Assembly: GCA_002150815.3 (NCBI GenBank)
Contig: NDFF03000057.1
Location: 496,001-560,000, forward strand
Source of the DNA: Grammothele lineata
Lineage: Eukaryota; Basidiomycota; Agaricomycetes; Polyporales; Polyporaceae
Length of the DNA stretch: 64,000 nucleotides
Direction: 5' to 3'
Position 1 is the stretch's first letter. Every line of letters starts with the position of its first letter. The translations under genes and the position numbers were made by a program. Below the pieces are notes generated by a model, which worked only from the letters and a program-made list of their open reading frames with translations, was not told where the DNA came from and did no database searches. Shown here in pieces: positions 22,383-30,936 of the stretch.

Positions 22383-23567
22383 ATGGCCGGCTACTTCTCG
22401 AACCACTCCCAGTCCCGCTTCCTCGCCAACTCGAACGCGGCCTCGCAGACGACGACCACAACGACCACGACGGCCGCCGCGCCGTCGCAGGGCGCGGTTG
22501 CCGCAGCCGCGGGTGCGGGACCAGGAGCGGCGCCCTCGGGTGCGGGCGCGGCCGGTCGCCCGCGCGTGCCGTCCTCGAAACACTTCTCGACCTTCGTCTC
22601 GACCGCGTCGGGCGACGAGAAGGCGCAGGGCAAGGACAAGGCGGCCGGCAATGGTGCCTCGAACGGGAGCGCCTCTGTTCACCCTCTCCGAAATACGTAT
22701 GTTCGTACGCTGCTGCGTGCGCGCGCCGCCGTGTGCTGACCTACACTCAACCTGTGTTCTGTCTGTTTGCAGCTGGGTGTTCTGGTTCCGCCAGCAACGC
22801 GCCCCAGGGAACAAAATCACGAACTACGAGGAGGGCATCAAAAAGATATCTGCATTTAGTTCCGTGCGTGCGCTTCAATATACCCCTCATCTGCTCTCGG
22901 TGCTCACGCAACTCGGTACCCAGGTGGAATCTTTCTGGTCCCTCTGGACGCACGTTCACCCCCCGAGCTCCCTGCTGCCTACGACAGACTACCTCCTCTT
23001 CCACTCGGGTGTGCGCCGGCCAGTCTGGGAGGACCCGCTCAATCTCTCAGGGGGAAAATGGATCATCCGCCTCCGCAAGGGCGTCGCGGACCGCCTCTGG
23101 GAAGACCTCGTGCTTGCCGTCATCGGTGACCAGTTCGACGGTATCACGGTCGATGGCGCGGACGCGGACGGCGCGGCGGCCCACGGCGTGGGTGCGGAAG
23201 ATGGCTCGGTGCCGCCAGGGGAGTGGCCCGAAGTGTGTGGGTGCACGATCAGCGTGCGGCAGAACGAGGACATCATCTCGCTCTGGAACCGCCACGACTC
23301 TAACGCGAAGTCGAAGGAGAAGATAAGGTGCGTGGGATGATGGAGTCGCTCGCGCAACCAAGCTAAACTCTGCGTTCTGCGTGTAGGGAGACTATCAGGA
23401 GGGTGTTGAACCTCCCTCCGTCGACGATAATGGAGTACAAATCTAACAACGGTGCGCCTCTCTGTGCCTGCTACTGCTCGGCTTCCAATCTCATACCGCA
23501 CGTAGACTCGATGCAGGACAAGTCCAGCTTTCGCGTCAACCCCTCGGACCGCACGCCGCTCTCATGA
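22383..23567 (+). CDS. eIF4E class II (4EHP-type) cap-binding protein
   Basis: Predicted 311 aa from exons 22383-22696, 22773-22863, 22924-23327, 23387-23451 and 23506-23567. After a 100-residue Thr/Ala/Gly-rich N-terminus comes the eIF4E fold: HPLRNTWVFWFRQQR, NYEEGIKKISAFSSVESFW, RRPVWEDPLNLSGGKWIIRL, then the C-terminal cap loop region around KSKEKIRETIRRVL. The cap-stacking Trp of eIF4E-1 in KTWQANL is Tyr here (NYEEG), as in metazoan 4EHP/eIF4E2, while the second Trp and Glu (VWED) are kept. That points to class II, which competes for caps and often represses translation, rather than the main initiation factor. The acidic insertion VDGADADGAAAHG lies in a variable loop. Confidence 0.87.
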
Positions 23568-24431
23568 CCGTCCGCCGTCTTTGGGTTCTGGGGCCGTACA
23601 TATGCTTTAATAATTTTCTCCCGGCTGTTACCCCTCCCTCGATGCGACAACTGCTGTAGCTCTATCGACCGCCTCGCTGAAAGTGGGCAATACATACCTA
23701 TCGGGCTCAGCGCCGGTGTGTTGTACCAACTATGTTCGCTGTAGCGTGATATTCCCCTGCTCAGTAGGCTAACTAAGATATGGTAATGTGTGCGCTCGTA
23801 ATGGGCGACGTCTGACGTTTCGCTAGGCGGTGTGGAGGTCATCTAACCGGGAGAATACAGGCATCCGAATATTCGACCATTAAATCCTCTGGGTTACAGT
23901 GAGTACCCTGTTTGAATGTCCGGAAAGCCTGACAGAGTACAGATGGCTTTGTGGGCCTTTATGATTTCAGCTCAACACCCGAAAGTTAGGCTGACATATT
24001 GTGCCGCACCTCAGCAATCCATCTGGATTGACCGTTGCAACCCGGTGTCCAAATTACACGAACAAGATGATAGGGCAGGTGATAGCTGGTCCATTACCCT
24101 TGAGCTTGAGGGGTGTGATAGGTTTACCATGGACTCATTATATGCCCAGGTCGTTGACTATTGTGCTGTCGGTCAATAGATTCTACCCCGCCATAGTGTG
24201 CCTTTTCCGCGCGAACAATGAGCACTTCAATGGGCCACAGTCAGTGCTTTGACCTCAAAGCGGCCACTCCGGCGCCTACATACCTCTTGACCACTCTTAT
24301 ACAGCTTCCTCCACCCACACGAGCCGTTACCCTCGGGTCTCCCTATCCCACTATCCTCTCATCCGCACTCTATCCCATCTACTTTCCAACGCGACACCCC
24401 CCAAATACACGACCGCACGACGATTTCCGAC
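23568..24431. other. Intergenic region downstream of eIF4E
   Basis: About 860 bp with no supported gene; short plus-strand frames near 23916-24252 show no domain. Pyrimidine-rich sequence before 24432 may be the 5' UTR of the next gene. Confidence 0.55.
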
Positions 24432-25433
24432 ATGACGACACGTATTGCCATGACCCCACAACAGACCACTTCAGGTACCTCCCGCCTACCCGCAGAAGAG
24501 TTGCAGGATTTCTTCGCTCGCATCGCAGCAGGCGATTACTACTCCCTAGCGAAGGAGCTCTGTATCCCCCGCACGATCTCGCGATACCCGCGTACCAACC
24601 TCAACCACACACCTTCCACCCACAATGTGGTCAACCACCAGAACACCCCCGACCTGGATACCCCCACCTCCGATCCAGATACATCCATTCGCTCTGTCGA
24701 CTCTACCGATTCAACGGACGCGGACCGCTCCTTCCGCTTCCAAACGACTTCAGAGAAACTCCTGCGTGCCGTCTCCCTCGTGCGCGGCTCCGACGGCTCC
24801 GTCAGCGAAGACGACGAAGACGCAACGCGCGCGACGGGGGCGCGCACGCCCGCGGAGGAGGAGGCGTTCCAGTTCACGTTCCGGCTCATGATCCACAAAC
24901 TCTACTCGCTCGACGACTTCGCGCAGATGGTCGAGGGCGTCGTGCGCGCGTCGCAGGAGCGCTTCCGGCCTCTCGAGCGCGACGCGCGTGGACGCCTCCG
25001 GCGCGAGTCGCTCTCGCTCTCGTTCGTCGGCCCGCAGTGGGGCGAGCTCGATGGAGGGGCTGAAGAGGAGGGTGCGGTGGAGTGTTCGTCTCCGGAGTCT
25101 GCAGCGTCGTCGATCCCGCTGCCGCGCTCCCCACCTGCGTGGGTAGACCGTCTGCCCTGCGACGAGGAAACAGGACGTGCCGTGAAGAAGCGGATCACGG
25201 GCCGGAAACTGTCCGTCGTGGAGGCGATGGACACCACCGAAGGCGACGAGGTTGTGCGACGGCGTGGTTCGGCGTGGGTGTATGACTCTGCGGTCGCGTC
25301 TATGGATAATTCCGCGTACTGGTCAGAGATATCCTTCAATCCGGAAGCGGAGTCGACCTATGCTCACGATGAAGGCGAATGTGTCTCTCCGCGCAAGCGA
25401 CGGTTCTCTTTCCTTTCCGCAAGGGGTCTATAA
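24432..25433 (+). CDS. Unknown intronless protein, 333 aa
   Basis: I do not recognise a family. The frame is open across 1 kb with no intron needed. The N-terminus MTTRIAMTPQQTTSGTSRLP leads into a helical piece (PAEELQDFFARIAAGDYYSL, AKELCIP), a Ser/Thr/Asp-rich region (TSIRSVDSTDSTDADRSFRF), then a helical block EEEAFQFTFRLMIHKLYSLDD-F and MVEGVVRASQERFRPLERD that looks like the folded core. The C-terminal third is low complexity with a basic end (VSPRKRRFSFLSARGL) that could act as nuclear localisation signal. No signal peptide or membrane helix. Third-position GC bias is strong and similar to neighbours, supporting a real gene. Confidence 0.6.
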   Translation: MTTRIAMTPQQTTSGTSRLPAEELQDFFARIAAGDYYSLAKELCIPRTISRYPRTNLNHTPSTHNVVNHQNTPDLDTPTSDPDTSIRSVDSTDSTDADRSFRFQTTSEKLLRAVSLVRGSDGSVSEDDEDATRATGARTPAEEEAFQFTFRLMIHKLYSLDDFAQMVEGVVRASQERFRPLERDARGRLRRESLSLSFVGPQWGELDGGAEEEGAVECSSPESAASSIPLPRSPPAWVDRLPCDEETGRAVKKRITGRKLSVVEAMDTTEGDEVVRRRGSAWVYDSAVASMDNSAYWSEISFNPEAESTYAHDEGECVSPRKRRFSFLSARGL

Positions 25434-26431
25434 TTAGTAAGTGCCGCCTATTCTGCAGAAGGAAACCTAGTGGACTGACTTATATCCAGAAGGCGATACT
25501 ATTCAAGGTCCTACTCACTGGGGGTGTCAGGGCATGCGTCCTGTGCACGAGCTCCATATTGATTTATGCCCGATCCCAAGAAACCATAGCATGGCCTCAC
25601 GAATCCAACATCAACTCTACAACGATGATAATGACTGCGATACCTCCATCGTTATCTCCTGCTTCATGATTTTCCAGGGACATTCTCGCACCAATCACAC
25701 CATCTTTACACTCTTACGACTGCGAACTCGCTTTGTTATCTTTCGTTCTTGTCCTTGCTTTCCAAATGCTTCCCTTGATCGACGCTGTACATACAAATTA
25801 CCCTGTCTTCGTGCATTGCAACGTGTAGCTGTATACTATCTGCCACCGCCCACCGGGCATAGACATATTCCGAGTTTGAGAGGTACACATCCGGCATGCC
25901 CAGACGGGTTCTCTGCGCCCGCCGTGTTGCGCCCATCCAATATGCAGTCGCCCAAGCTTCCAGCGGCGAGAAAATGATATCAAGACTTCTGGCGAACCCG
26001 AATCGTGTTGTACTTGTCGGGGTACCACGATTAACGAGACCATGGGGAACCTCGGTTAGCGTTCTGAACATCCAGACAAGTTCTGTCTGGTAGGTTACTA
26101 GTTGATAAACCCTGCTATCGTCAGTATCCGCCTATAAATGCTCCATCAGGATCAAAATCTGACAAGTTGAAAGCCAGTGCAGCCTGCCAGCAGTGGTATA
26201 AGTAGTACTGCGACCTTGAGCCGAGTCTCGCCAGTCACTCCGCCAACCACCACCGGCATCCCCCTCGTACTCAGAGTCTCCCGGGCCAATTTAACGTCGT
26301 TCCAATAAGGTTAGTCTCAGCCACTCAGGAGAACGCACGCCCCCTTAAATGCAGTACAGTACACCGAGTCATCGCCGCTAGCCGCCTGTACCTCCGAGTC
26401 AATATCTGAGACCACATACCCGCATAAGACC
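25434..26431. other. Intergenic region upstream of the NDT-like array
   Basis: About 1 kb with no supported gene. TATAAG at 26198-26203 lies 234 bp before the first array gene; it could be a core promoter but is too far for confidence. Confidence 0.5.
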
Positions 26432-26986
26432 ATGTCCACTACCGCTACCACCGCCATGGACGCTACCAACTCGACGGGCTCCACAGGCTCTATAGTAGCT
26501 ACCGTCCCCAAACTTGTTCAAAAACGAGCTATCGTCATCAAGGCGCCGGAGAAGGTCATACCGCGCGGTCGCACGGTCTTCCTCGCAGGCTCCATCGAGA
26601 TGGGTGCAGCCGAGGATTGGCAAGAACGCCTAACGACACGTCTCGAGCACCTCGAAATTACTATCCTAAACCCTAGGAGGGAGCACTGGGATTCAAGCTG
26701 GGAGCAGCGCGCGCGAAACCCACAGTTCAACGAGCAGGTTACTTGGGAGCTCGACGGGCTCGACAGGGCGGACGTGATCGCCATGTACTTCGACAAGAAT
26801 ACGAAGGCACCGATCTCGCTCCTCGAGCTTGGGCTGTACGCGGCGAGCGGGAAGATGGTCGTCTACTGTCCGGAAGGATTCTATAGGCTGGGGAACGTGG
26901 AGATTGTGTGTAAGAGGATGGATGTACCCCTTATGGAATCATTTGACGACTTTGTGGACGAGGTCATTAAACGACTGCAGGAGTAG
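26432..26986 (+). CDS. Nucleoside 2-deoxyribosyltransferase-like protein, array copy 1
   Basis: 184-aa intronless gene. After a Thr/Ser/Ala-rich leader of about 50 residues comes one domain of the nucleoside 2-deoxyribosyltransferase-like type (Nuc_deoxyri_tr2): TVFLAGSIEMGAAEDWQERL, ITILNPRREHWDSSWEQRA, VTWELDGLDRADVIAMYFD, APISLLELGLYAASGK, FYRLGNVEIVCKRMDVPL. In characterised NDTs a glutamate in the LLELG position is the nucleophile and an aspartate in the ADVI strand binds the base or sugar; both are present. Such enzymes cleave or exchange the N-glycosidic bond of deoxynucleosides; substrate here is unknown. No signal peptide, so probably cytosolic. First of four same-strand copies. Confidence 0.8.
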   Translation: MSTTATTAMDATNSTGSTGSIVATVPKLVQKRAIVIKAPEKVIPRGRTVFLAGSIEMGAAEDWQERLTTRLEHLEITILNPRREHWDSSWEQRARNPQFNEQVTWELDGLDRADVIAMYFDKNTKAPISLLELGLYAASGKMVVYCPEGFYRLGNVEIVCKRMDVPLMESFDDFVDEVIKRLQE

Positions 26987-27507
26987 AAGAGGCGTTCGGT
27001 TGGTTCATTTCATATAGCGAGAAACTCATCCATGGACGTCTATTCCTGTATCGTGTTCCATAAGAATCTGCTCGGATCGGGTCCGTGTGCTATGTATGAT
27101 ACCATTTTCCGAGATACATACATCCTGACCGTCTGTAACGAGGTCGCATTTCATGAGGCGGAATCCAGACCAGAGTGGGATTCGAACGTTGGCCATCAGG
27201 TTGAAGCTGGTTGAAGTCGCTGCGCGTGCAGCATCAACGATCAATACATCACAACCGAGTCACGGAGTCGTATGTAACCGACTGACGCCGCAGCTCTTGC
27301 GGCTTGCTAGTAGGTATCGCGCATAGCAATGGTCACGATGGCACGACAACTTATACCAAAGTTCCGCGTACCCTGACAGGTTGTCGGGTGTCCGCTTCCT
27401 CCAACCCCCCACAGTGTCAAGAGTACATAGGTGAGGGAGGCTAGGTTCTTTTCCCCTTATCGACTTCGGCTGCTGACCCCGGGTCACCCGCCAGAGAACT
27501 GGGCACT
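26987..27507. other. Spacer between array copies 1 and 2
   Basis: About 520 bp with no gene. It contains, on the minus strand near 27172-27191, a B-box-like motif GTTCGAATCCCACTCTGGT, but no A box or cloverleaf, so I do not call a tRNA. Confidence 0.5.
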
Positions 27508-28029
27508 ATGACTCTAGATTCCGCAACAACATCCTCCCCCGATTGCTCCGGCGCCGCGGTCTTCATGGCGCCGGAACCTGTCCGCGCTTGGGGTCACCGC
27601 ATATTTCTCTCCGGCTCTGTCGAGATGGGCGCAGCGGAGGAGTGGCAGACCCGCCTCACCGCCGCCCTCGCGCACCTTCCCGTCACGATCCTGAACCCTC
27701 GGAGGCTCGATTGGGACTCAAGCTGGGAGCAGCGCCATTACAATGAGCAGTTCAGCACGCAGGTCAACTGGGAACTCGACGAGATGAATGACGCGGACAT
27801 CATCGCGCTCTATTTCGCGCGCGATGCGAAGGCGCCAGTGACGCTGCTGGAGCTAGGATTATATGCGGGCTCGGGGAAAATGATTGTTTGCTGTCCGGAT
27901 GCGTTTTACAGGAAAGGGAACGTCGAGATCATATGCGCGAGATGGGGCGTGCCTCTCGTCCAGAGTTTCAATGACTTCCTTGAGAAGATTCTCGAAAGGC
28001 TGGGACGATTACCGCAGAAGGGGAGATAG
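27508..28029 (+). CDS. Nucleoside 2-deoxyribosyltransferase-like protein, array copy 2
   Basis: 173-aa intronless gene with a shorter leader than copy 1. Domain landmarks: HRIFLSGSVEMGAAEEWQTR, VTILNPRRLDWDSSWEQRH, VNWELDEMNDADIIALYF, APVTLLELGLYAGSGKM, FYRKGNVEIICARWGVPL. The candidate catalytic Glu (LLELG) and Asp (ADII) are kept. It resembles copy 1 most closely, sharing EMGAAE and WDSSWEQR exactly. The start MTLDSATTSSPDCSG is the first ATG; upstream frame has no better choice. The basic C-terminal tail (RLGRLPQKGR) extends past the domain. Role as for copy 1: probable N-glycosidic-bond enzyme of (deoxy)nucleosides or nucleotides, unproven. Confidence 0.8.
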   Translation: MTLDSATTSSPDCSGAAVFMAPEPVRAWGHRIFLSGSVEMGAAEEWQTRLTAALAHLPVTILNPRRLDWDSSWEQRHYNEQFSTQVNWELDEMNDADIIALYFARDAKAPVTLLELGLYAGSGKMIVCCPDAFYRKGNVEIICARWGVPLVQSFNDFLEKILERLGRLPQKGR

Positions 28030-28377
28030 AAGAGATGTTTGTACGACAGCTACAACGTGTCGTTGCTCAAGTCACTTCATGAGCTTCTAGAATCTACATA
28101 GATCTCAGGACGGCGGCGGAGCTAGAGCCTGAACGTTAACTAAAAGTGTATGAGTAAGCCGGCATTGAGTGCTCAACCTTAACTCTTGTCTCACGACCAC
28201 CGTCATACAGGGTAACAGTACTAGTCATCCACTACATAGTGCCCGCCTCGGCTAGGTAAGTCATGATGCGCGCCCAGTTACTACTGCAGATTGAGAAACC
28301 TCTCAGTACTAAGATGACCGTTAGGCTCGCCATTTACTGGATCCCAATCCCATCGACCGTTTCTTTTCGTACTCCGC
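28030..28377. other. Spacer between array copies 2 and 3
   Basis: About 350 bp. No gene and no clear core promoter element. Confidence 0.5.
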
Positions 28378-28869
28378 ATGCCTTATGTGGCTCCGTCCCA
28401 AACACCATCTTCCCTCGTCTACAGAGCTCCCGCGCCCGTCACTGAGGTGCGCGGCCGATCCGTCTTTCTCGCGGGCACCATCGAGCGCGGCGCCGAGTCA
28501 TGGCGGGAGAAAGTGGCGCAGCGGCTAGCGCATTTGCCAGTAACGATCTTTGACCCACACCGGGACGACTGGGACGCGAGCTGGGTAGAGCGGGAGAGCG
28601 ATCCACGGTTCAAGGAGCAGACCATCTGGGAATTCGACCAACAGAAGCGTGCGGACGTCGTCGCGGTGTGCCTCCTCCCAGGCACGGACTCGCCGGTTTC
28701 GCTGCTTGAGCTGGGGCTCGCAGCTCAAAGGGGCGTGGCGGTTGTGTGTTGCCCGGAAGAGTTCGCACGTAGAGGTAATGTGGAGATCGTCTGTGCGCGG
28801 CTGAGCCTGCCGCTGGTGGAGACGTTGGACGAGTTCGTCCAGAAGATCATGGAGAGACTGAGAGGATGA
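28378..28869 (+). CDS. Nucleoside 2-deoxyribosyltransferase-like protein, array copy 3 (diverged)
   Basis: 163-aa intronless gene, the shortest copy. Landmarks: RSVFLAGTIERGAESWREKV, VTIFDPHRDDWDASWVER, IWEFDQQKRADVVAVCLL, SPVSLLELGLAAQRGV, FARRGNVEIVCARLSLPL. The LLELG glutamate and ADVV aspartate remain. It differs from the others at several family positions: NPRR became DPHR, one residue is missing after GA, and the aromatic pair after ADVIA (MYF or LYF) became VCL. It could have altered substrate choice or be decaying, though the frame is fully open. The start MPYVAPSQTPSS is the first ATG that precedes the domain in frame. Confidence 0.75.
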   Translation: MPYVAPSQTPSSLVYRAPAPVTEVRGRSVFLAGTIERGAESWREKVAQRLAHLPVTIFDPHRDDWDASWVERESDPRFKEQTIWEFDQQKRADVVAVCLLPGTDSPVSLLELGLAAQRGVAVVCCPEEFARRGNVEIVCARLSLPLVETLDEFVQKIMERLRG

Positions 28870-29071
28870 TGAATACGTCGTACATCTGCTACTCGCGAGC
28901 TACGTACCGCCCTTCTTGGATGTAATCGTCCGATCTAGCGTGCAAGCGGCATTCGAAATGGACAGTGCGGGCTCTGTCAGTACATGTCAGCACTTCAGCG
29001 CCGCTCCCGGTCGGACCTTGAAAGCTCGAACGTTTGAACAGTCGTGGTAGCGTACCGCCGTCATAGGGGCC

Positions 29072-29367
29072 ACGCGTACGTGATTGTCGGAACATCGAAA
29101 GCGACGTGTAATGAAGACAAGTTGTTGTGCGTATGCTCGCCACTTGTCACCCATCCGTCACTGACCAGGTGTCAAGCTTAAGTAGCTCGAGTTTCCTGAT
29201 CAAGTTCATGACATGGCGAGGGCAGCGTTTTCTCCATTCTCTGCTACTGGTACTAGCGGTGGATCGGTATTCCCTACGTATCAGCATTCCGAAGCAGGGC
29301 AACGCACCGCTCATGTTCTAGGACGAAGCTCCATAACAAGTGACACAAGGACAAGAGAACCTGCCGG
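29072..29367. repeat. Dispersed repeat, copy B
   Basis: Matches 213-421 in block order; see copy A. An extra segment of about 80 bp (roughly 29190-29275) is absent from copy A. It sits between array copies 3 and 4. Confidence 0.65.
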
Positions 29368-29645
29368 TGGCTATGGCACCGCCGGCCTGTGCCATAACCG
29401 TTTAGACCTCATGAGAACAGTCCAGACTCTCCAGCGCTCAATGGAGAACCTGATAATGACTCGGAACTCTGCAGGCCTCATACGACACAGCTGTCACGGA
29501 GAATACACTGCCTTGGGATGTGGGCCGGCCGCCGGGTAGAACAAGGCTTTGGACTTGGCCACGGAGCCACTAGCCATCATCACCTTCTAAAGCATGGCAG
29601 GTCGTCAGGCCTATGCACCGGTGGCCGGCCGAGGGGCCAGCGCTC

Positions 29646-29652
29646 TATAAAA
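29646..29652 (+). promoter_or_regulatory. TATA box of array copy 4
   Basis: TATAAAA in context GCTCTATAAAAGGG, 150 bp before the start codon at 29802. This is the best core promoter match in the array. Confidence 0.6.
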
Positions 29653-29801
29653 GGGTCTTGGAACGTACGGGGCATTTCACCCCCCCTGTACTTCGACCGA
29701 GCCTCTCGTCTAACAACTATCCCATCAACTCCAAACCCCTGAATCAAGCATTACTTGCGACTCCTTATTACACATCAGCTCGCTCTAACCACCAAGACCA
29801 C

Positions 29802-30458
29802 ATGTCTACCCACGCTTCTTCCACCTCCGAATCTGCTGTCGTTCTTGAAAAGGCTTCTTGCGAATCTCTGGCCCCCGTACGGGATCGTGTCTACATCGCG
29901 CCCGAGCCCATTCCTGACTCCTTCCCCCTTGGCGTCACTTCCGTCTTCCTCGCCGGCTCCATCGAGCAGGGCAAAGCGCGCCCCTGGCAAGGCCACCTGA
30001 CCACGTACCTACAAGAGACCCTTGGCTCGGACCAAGTCGCGATCTTCAACCCGCGCCGCAAGCACTGGGATCCCACTTGGAAGCAAGAGGCGAGCAACCC
30101 GCCGTTCAGGGAGCAGGTCGAGTGGGAGCTCAACGGGCAAGAGCGCGCGGACGTCATCGCAATGTACTTCGACGAGAACACGATGAGCCCAATCACCCTC
30201 CTGGAGCTCGGCCTCTTCGCGTCGTCCGGAAGACTTGTGGTCTGCTGCCCCAAAGGATTCTGGCGCAGGGGAAACGTTGAGATCGTCTGCGAACAGCACG
30301 ACGTGCCCCTGATGGAAAAAGAGGAAGAGTTCCGCGAATTGATCGCCAAGCGGCTGTCCGAGAAGGCCCAGGCGTGCAACGACGAGCCGGTACAACAGTC
30401 ACTTTTCATGAAGGTTTTGGACGTTGTTCGTGGATGGATGTCGTGTTTGTATCTGTAG
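29802..30458 (+). CDS. Nucleoside 2-deoxyribosyltransferase-like protein, array copy 4 (C-terminal extension)
   Basis: 218 aa, intronless. I chose MSTHASSTSES at 29802 over an in-frame ATG at 29613 because the TATA box at 29646 lies between them. Landmarks: TSVFLAGSIEQGKARPWQGH, VAIFNPRRKHWDPTWKQE, VEWELNGQERADVIAMYFD, SPITLLELGLFASSGR, FWRRGNVEIVCEQHDVPL. The candidate nucleophile Glu and Asp are present. A two-residue insertion lies before VAIFNPRR. Beyond the domain there is a tail ending SLFMKVLDVVRGWMSCLYL, partly hydrophobic, missing in copies 1-3; it might promote membrane contact or dimerisation. Converges with the transporter gene ending at 30937. Confidence 0.8.
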   Translation: MSTHASSTSESAVVLEKASCESLAPVRDRVYIAPEPIPDSFPLGVTSVFLAGSIEQGKARPWQGHLTTYLQETLGSDQVAIFNPRRKHWDPTWKQEASNPPFREQVEWELNGQERADVIAMYFDENTMSPITLLELGLFASSGRLVVCCPKGFWRRGNVEIVCEQHDVPLMEKEEEFRELIAKRLSEKAQACNDEPVQQSLFMKVLDVVRGWMSCLYL

Positions 30459-30936
30459 TTGAAGCTCACCTGTATACCGCCACGCGAGGACGTTAATGTC
30501 CGTCATATCCCCACCACATCCTATGGCCTTACGTTTTGTATTCTTATGACGTACATATATAAATGATAAAGGAAGGTTTGCGGTCCGAAGTATGATGTGG
30601 ACGAAGCAATGGGGTCCGAAGTCCAAAAGTCCTCCCCTCCGAAGAAAGTCTGTAAACGCAGGGAGGAAGTGGAAGAAGAGACATCGAACGTGCAGATTAC
30701 GCGCGTGGTGCCATGGGATGGTGTGCGAAATGCAGGGATGAATGTCTAGTACGTATTCAATGGCGTCGCCAGTCGTTTCACCGCTGGTCCGCAACTAGAT
30801 CTGCGCGCTGTAGTAGGTTAAGGAGGAAGATCTGAGCAAACACATGACGTCGGACGGACCCGTCTATCAGCTCCGTCCAGTGGGTATCCGTATCTCTACA
30901 CGGTCATCGGGGGGTCGTGTCTCCAAGCGTTCACAG
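30459..30936. other. Convergent intergenic region after the array
   Basis: About 480 bp between the stop of array copy 4 and the stop of the minus-strand transporter; shared 3' flanks. Nothing else seen. Confidence 0.6.

Larger units (their letters stand above)
28870..29801. other. Spacer between array copies 3 and 4, containing a dispersed repeat
   Basis: About 930 bp, the largest gap in the array. It carries the second copy of the dispersed repeat (29072-29367) and a TATA box at 29646-29652. Open frames here are short and unrecognised. Confidence 0.6.

Noticed and set aside
27170..27260. Possible tRNA or tRNA-derived SINE on the minus strand, from the B-box-like GTTCGAATCCCACTCTGGT
   Set aside because: The T stem does not pair well, there is no A box or matching 5' acceptor strand upstream, and no cloverleaf can be drawn.
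29613..29801. N-terminal extension of array copy 4 from the ATG at 29613
   Set aside because: A TATA box lies at 29646-29652, inside the proposed extension, and the added residues have no counterpart in the other copies.
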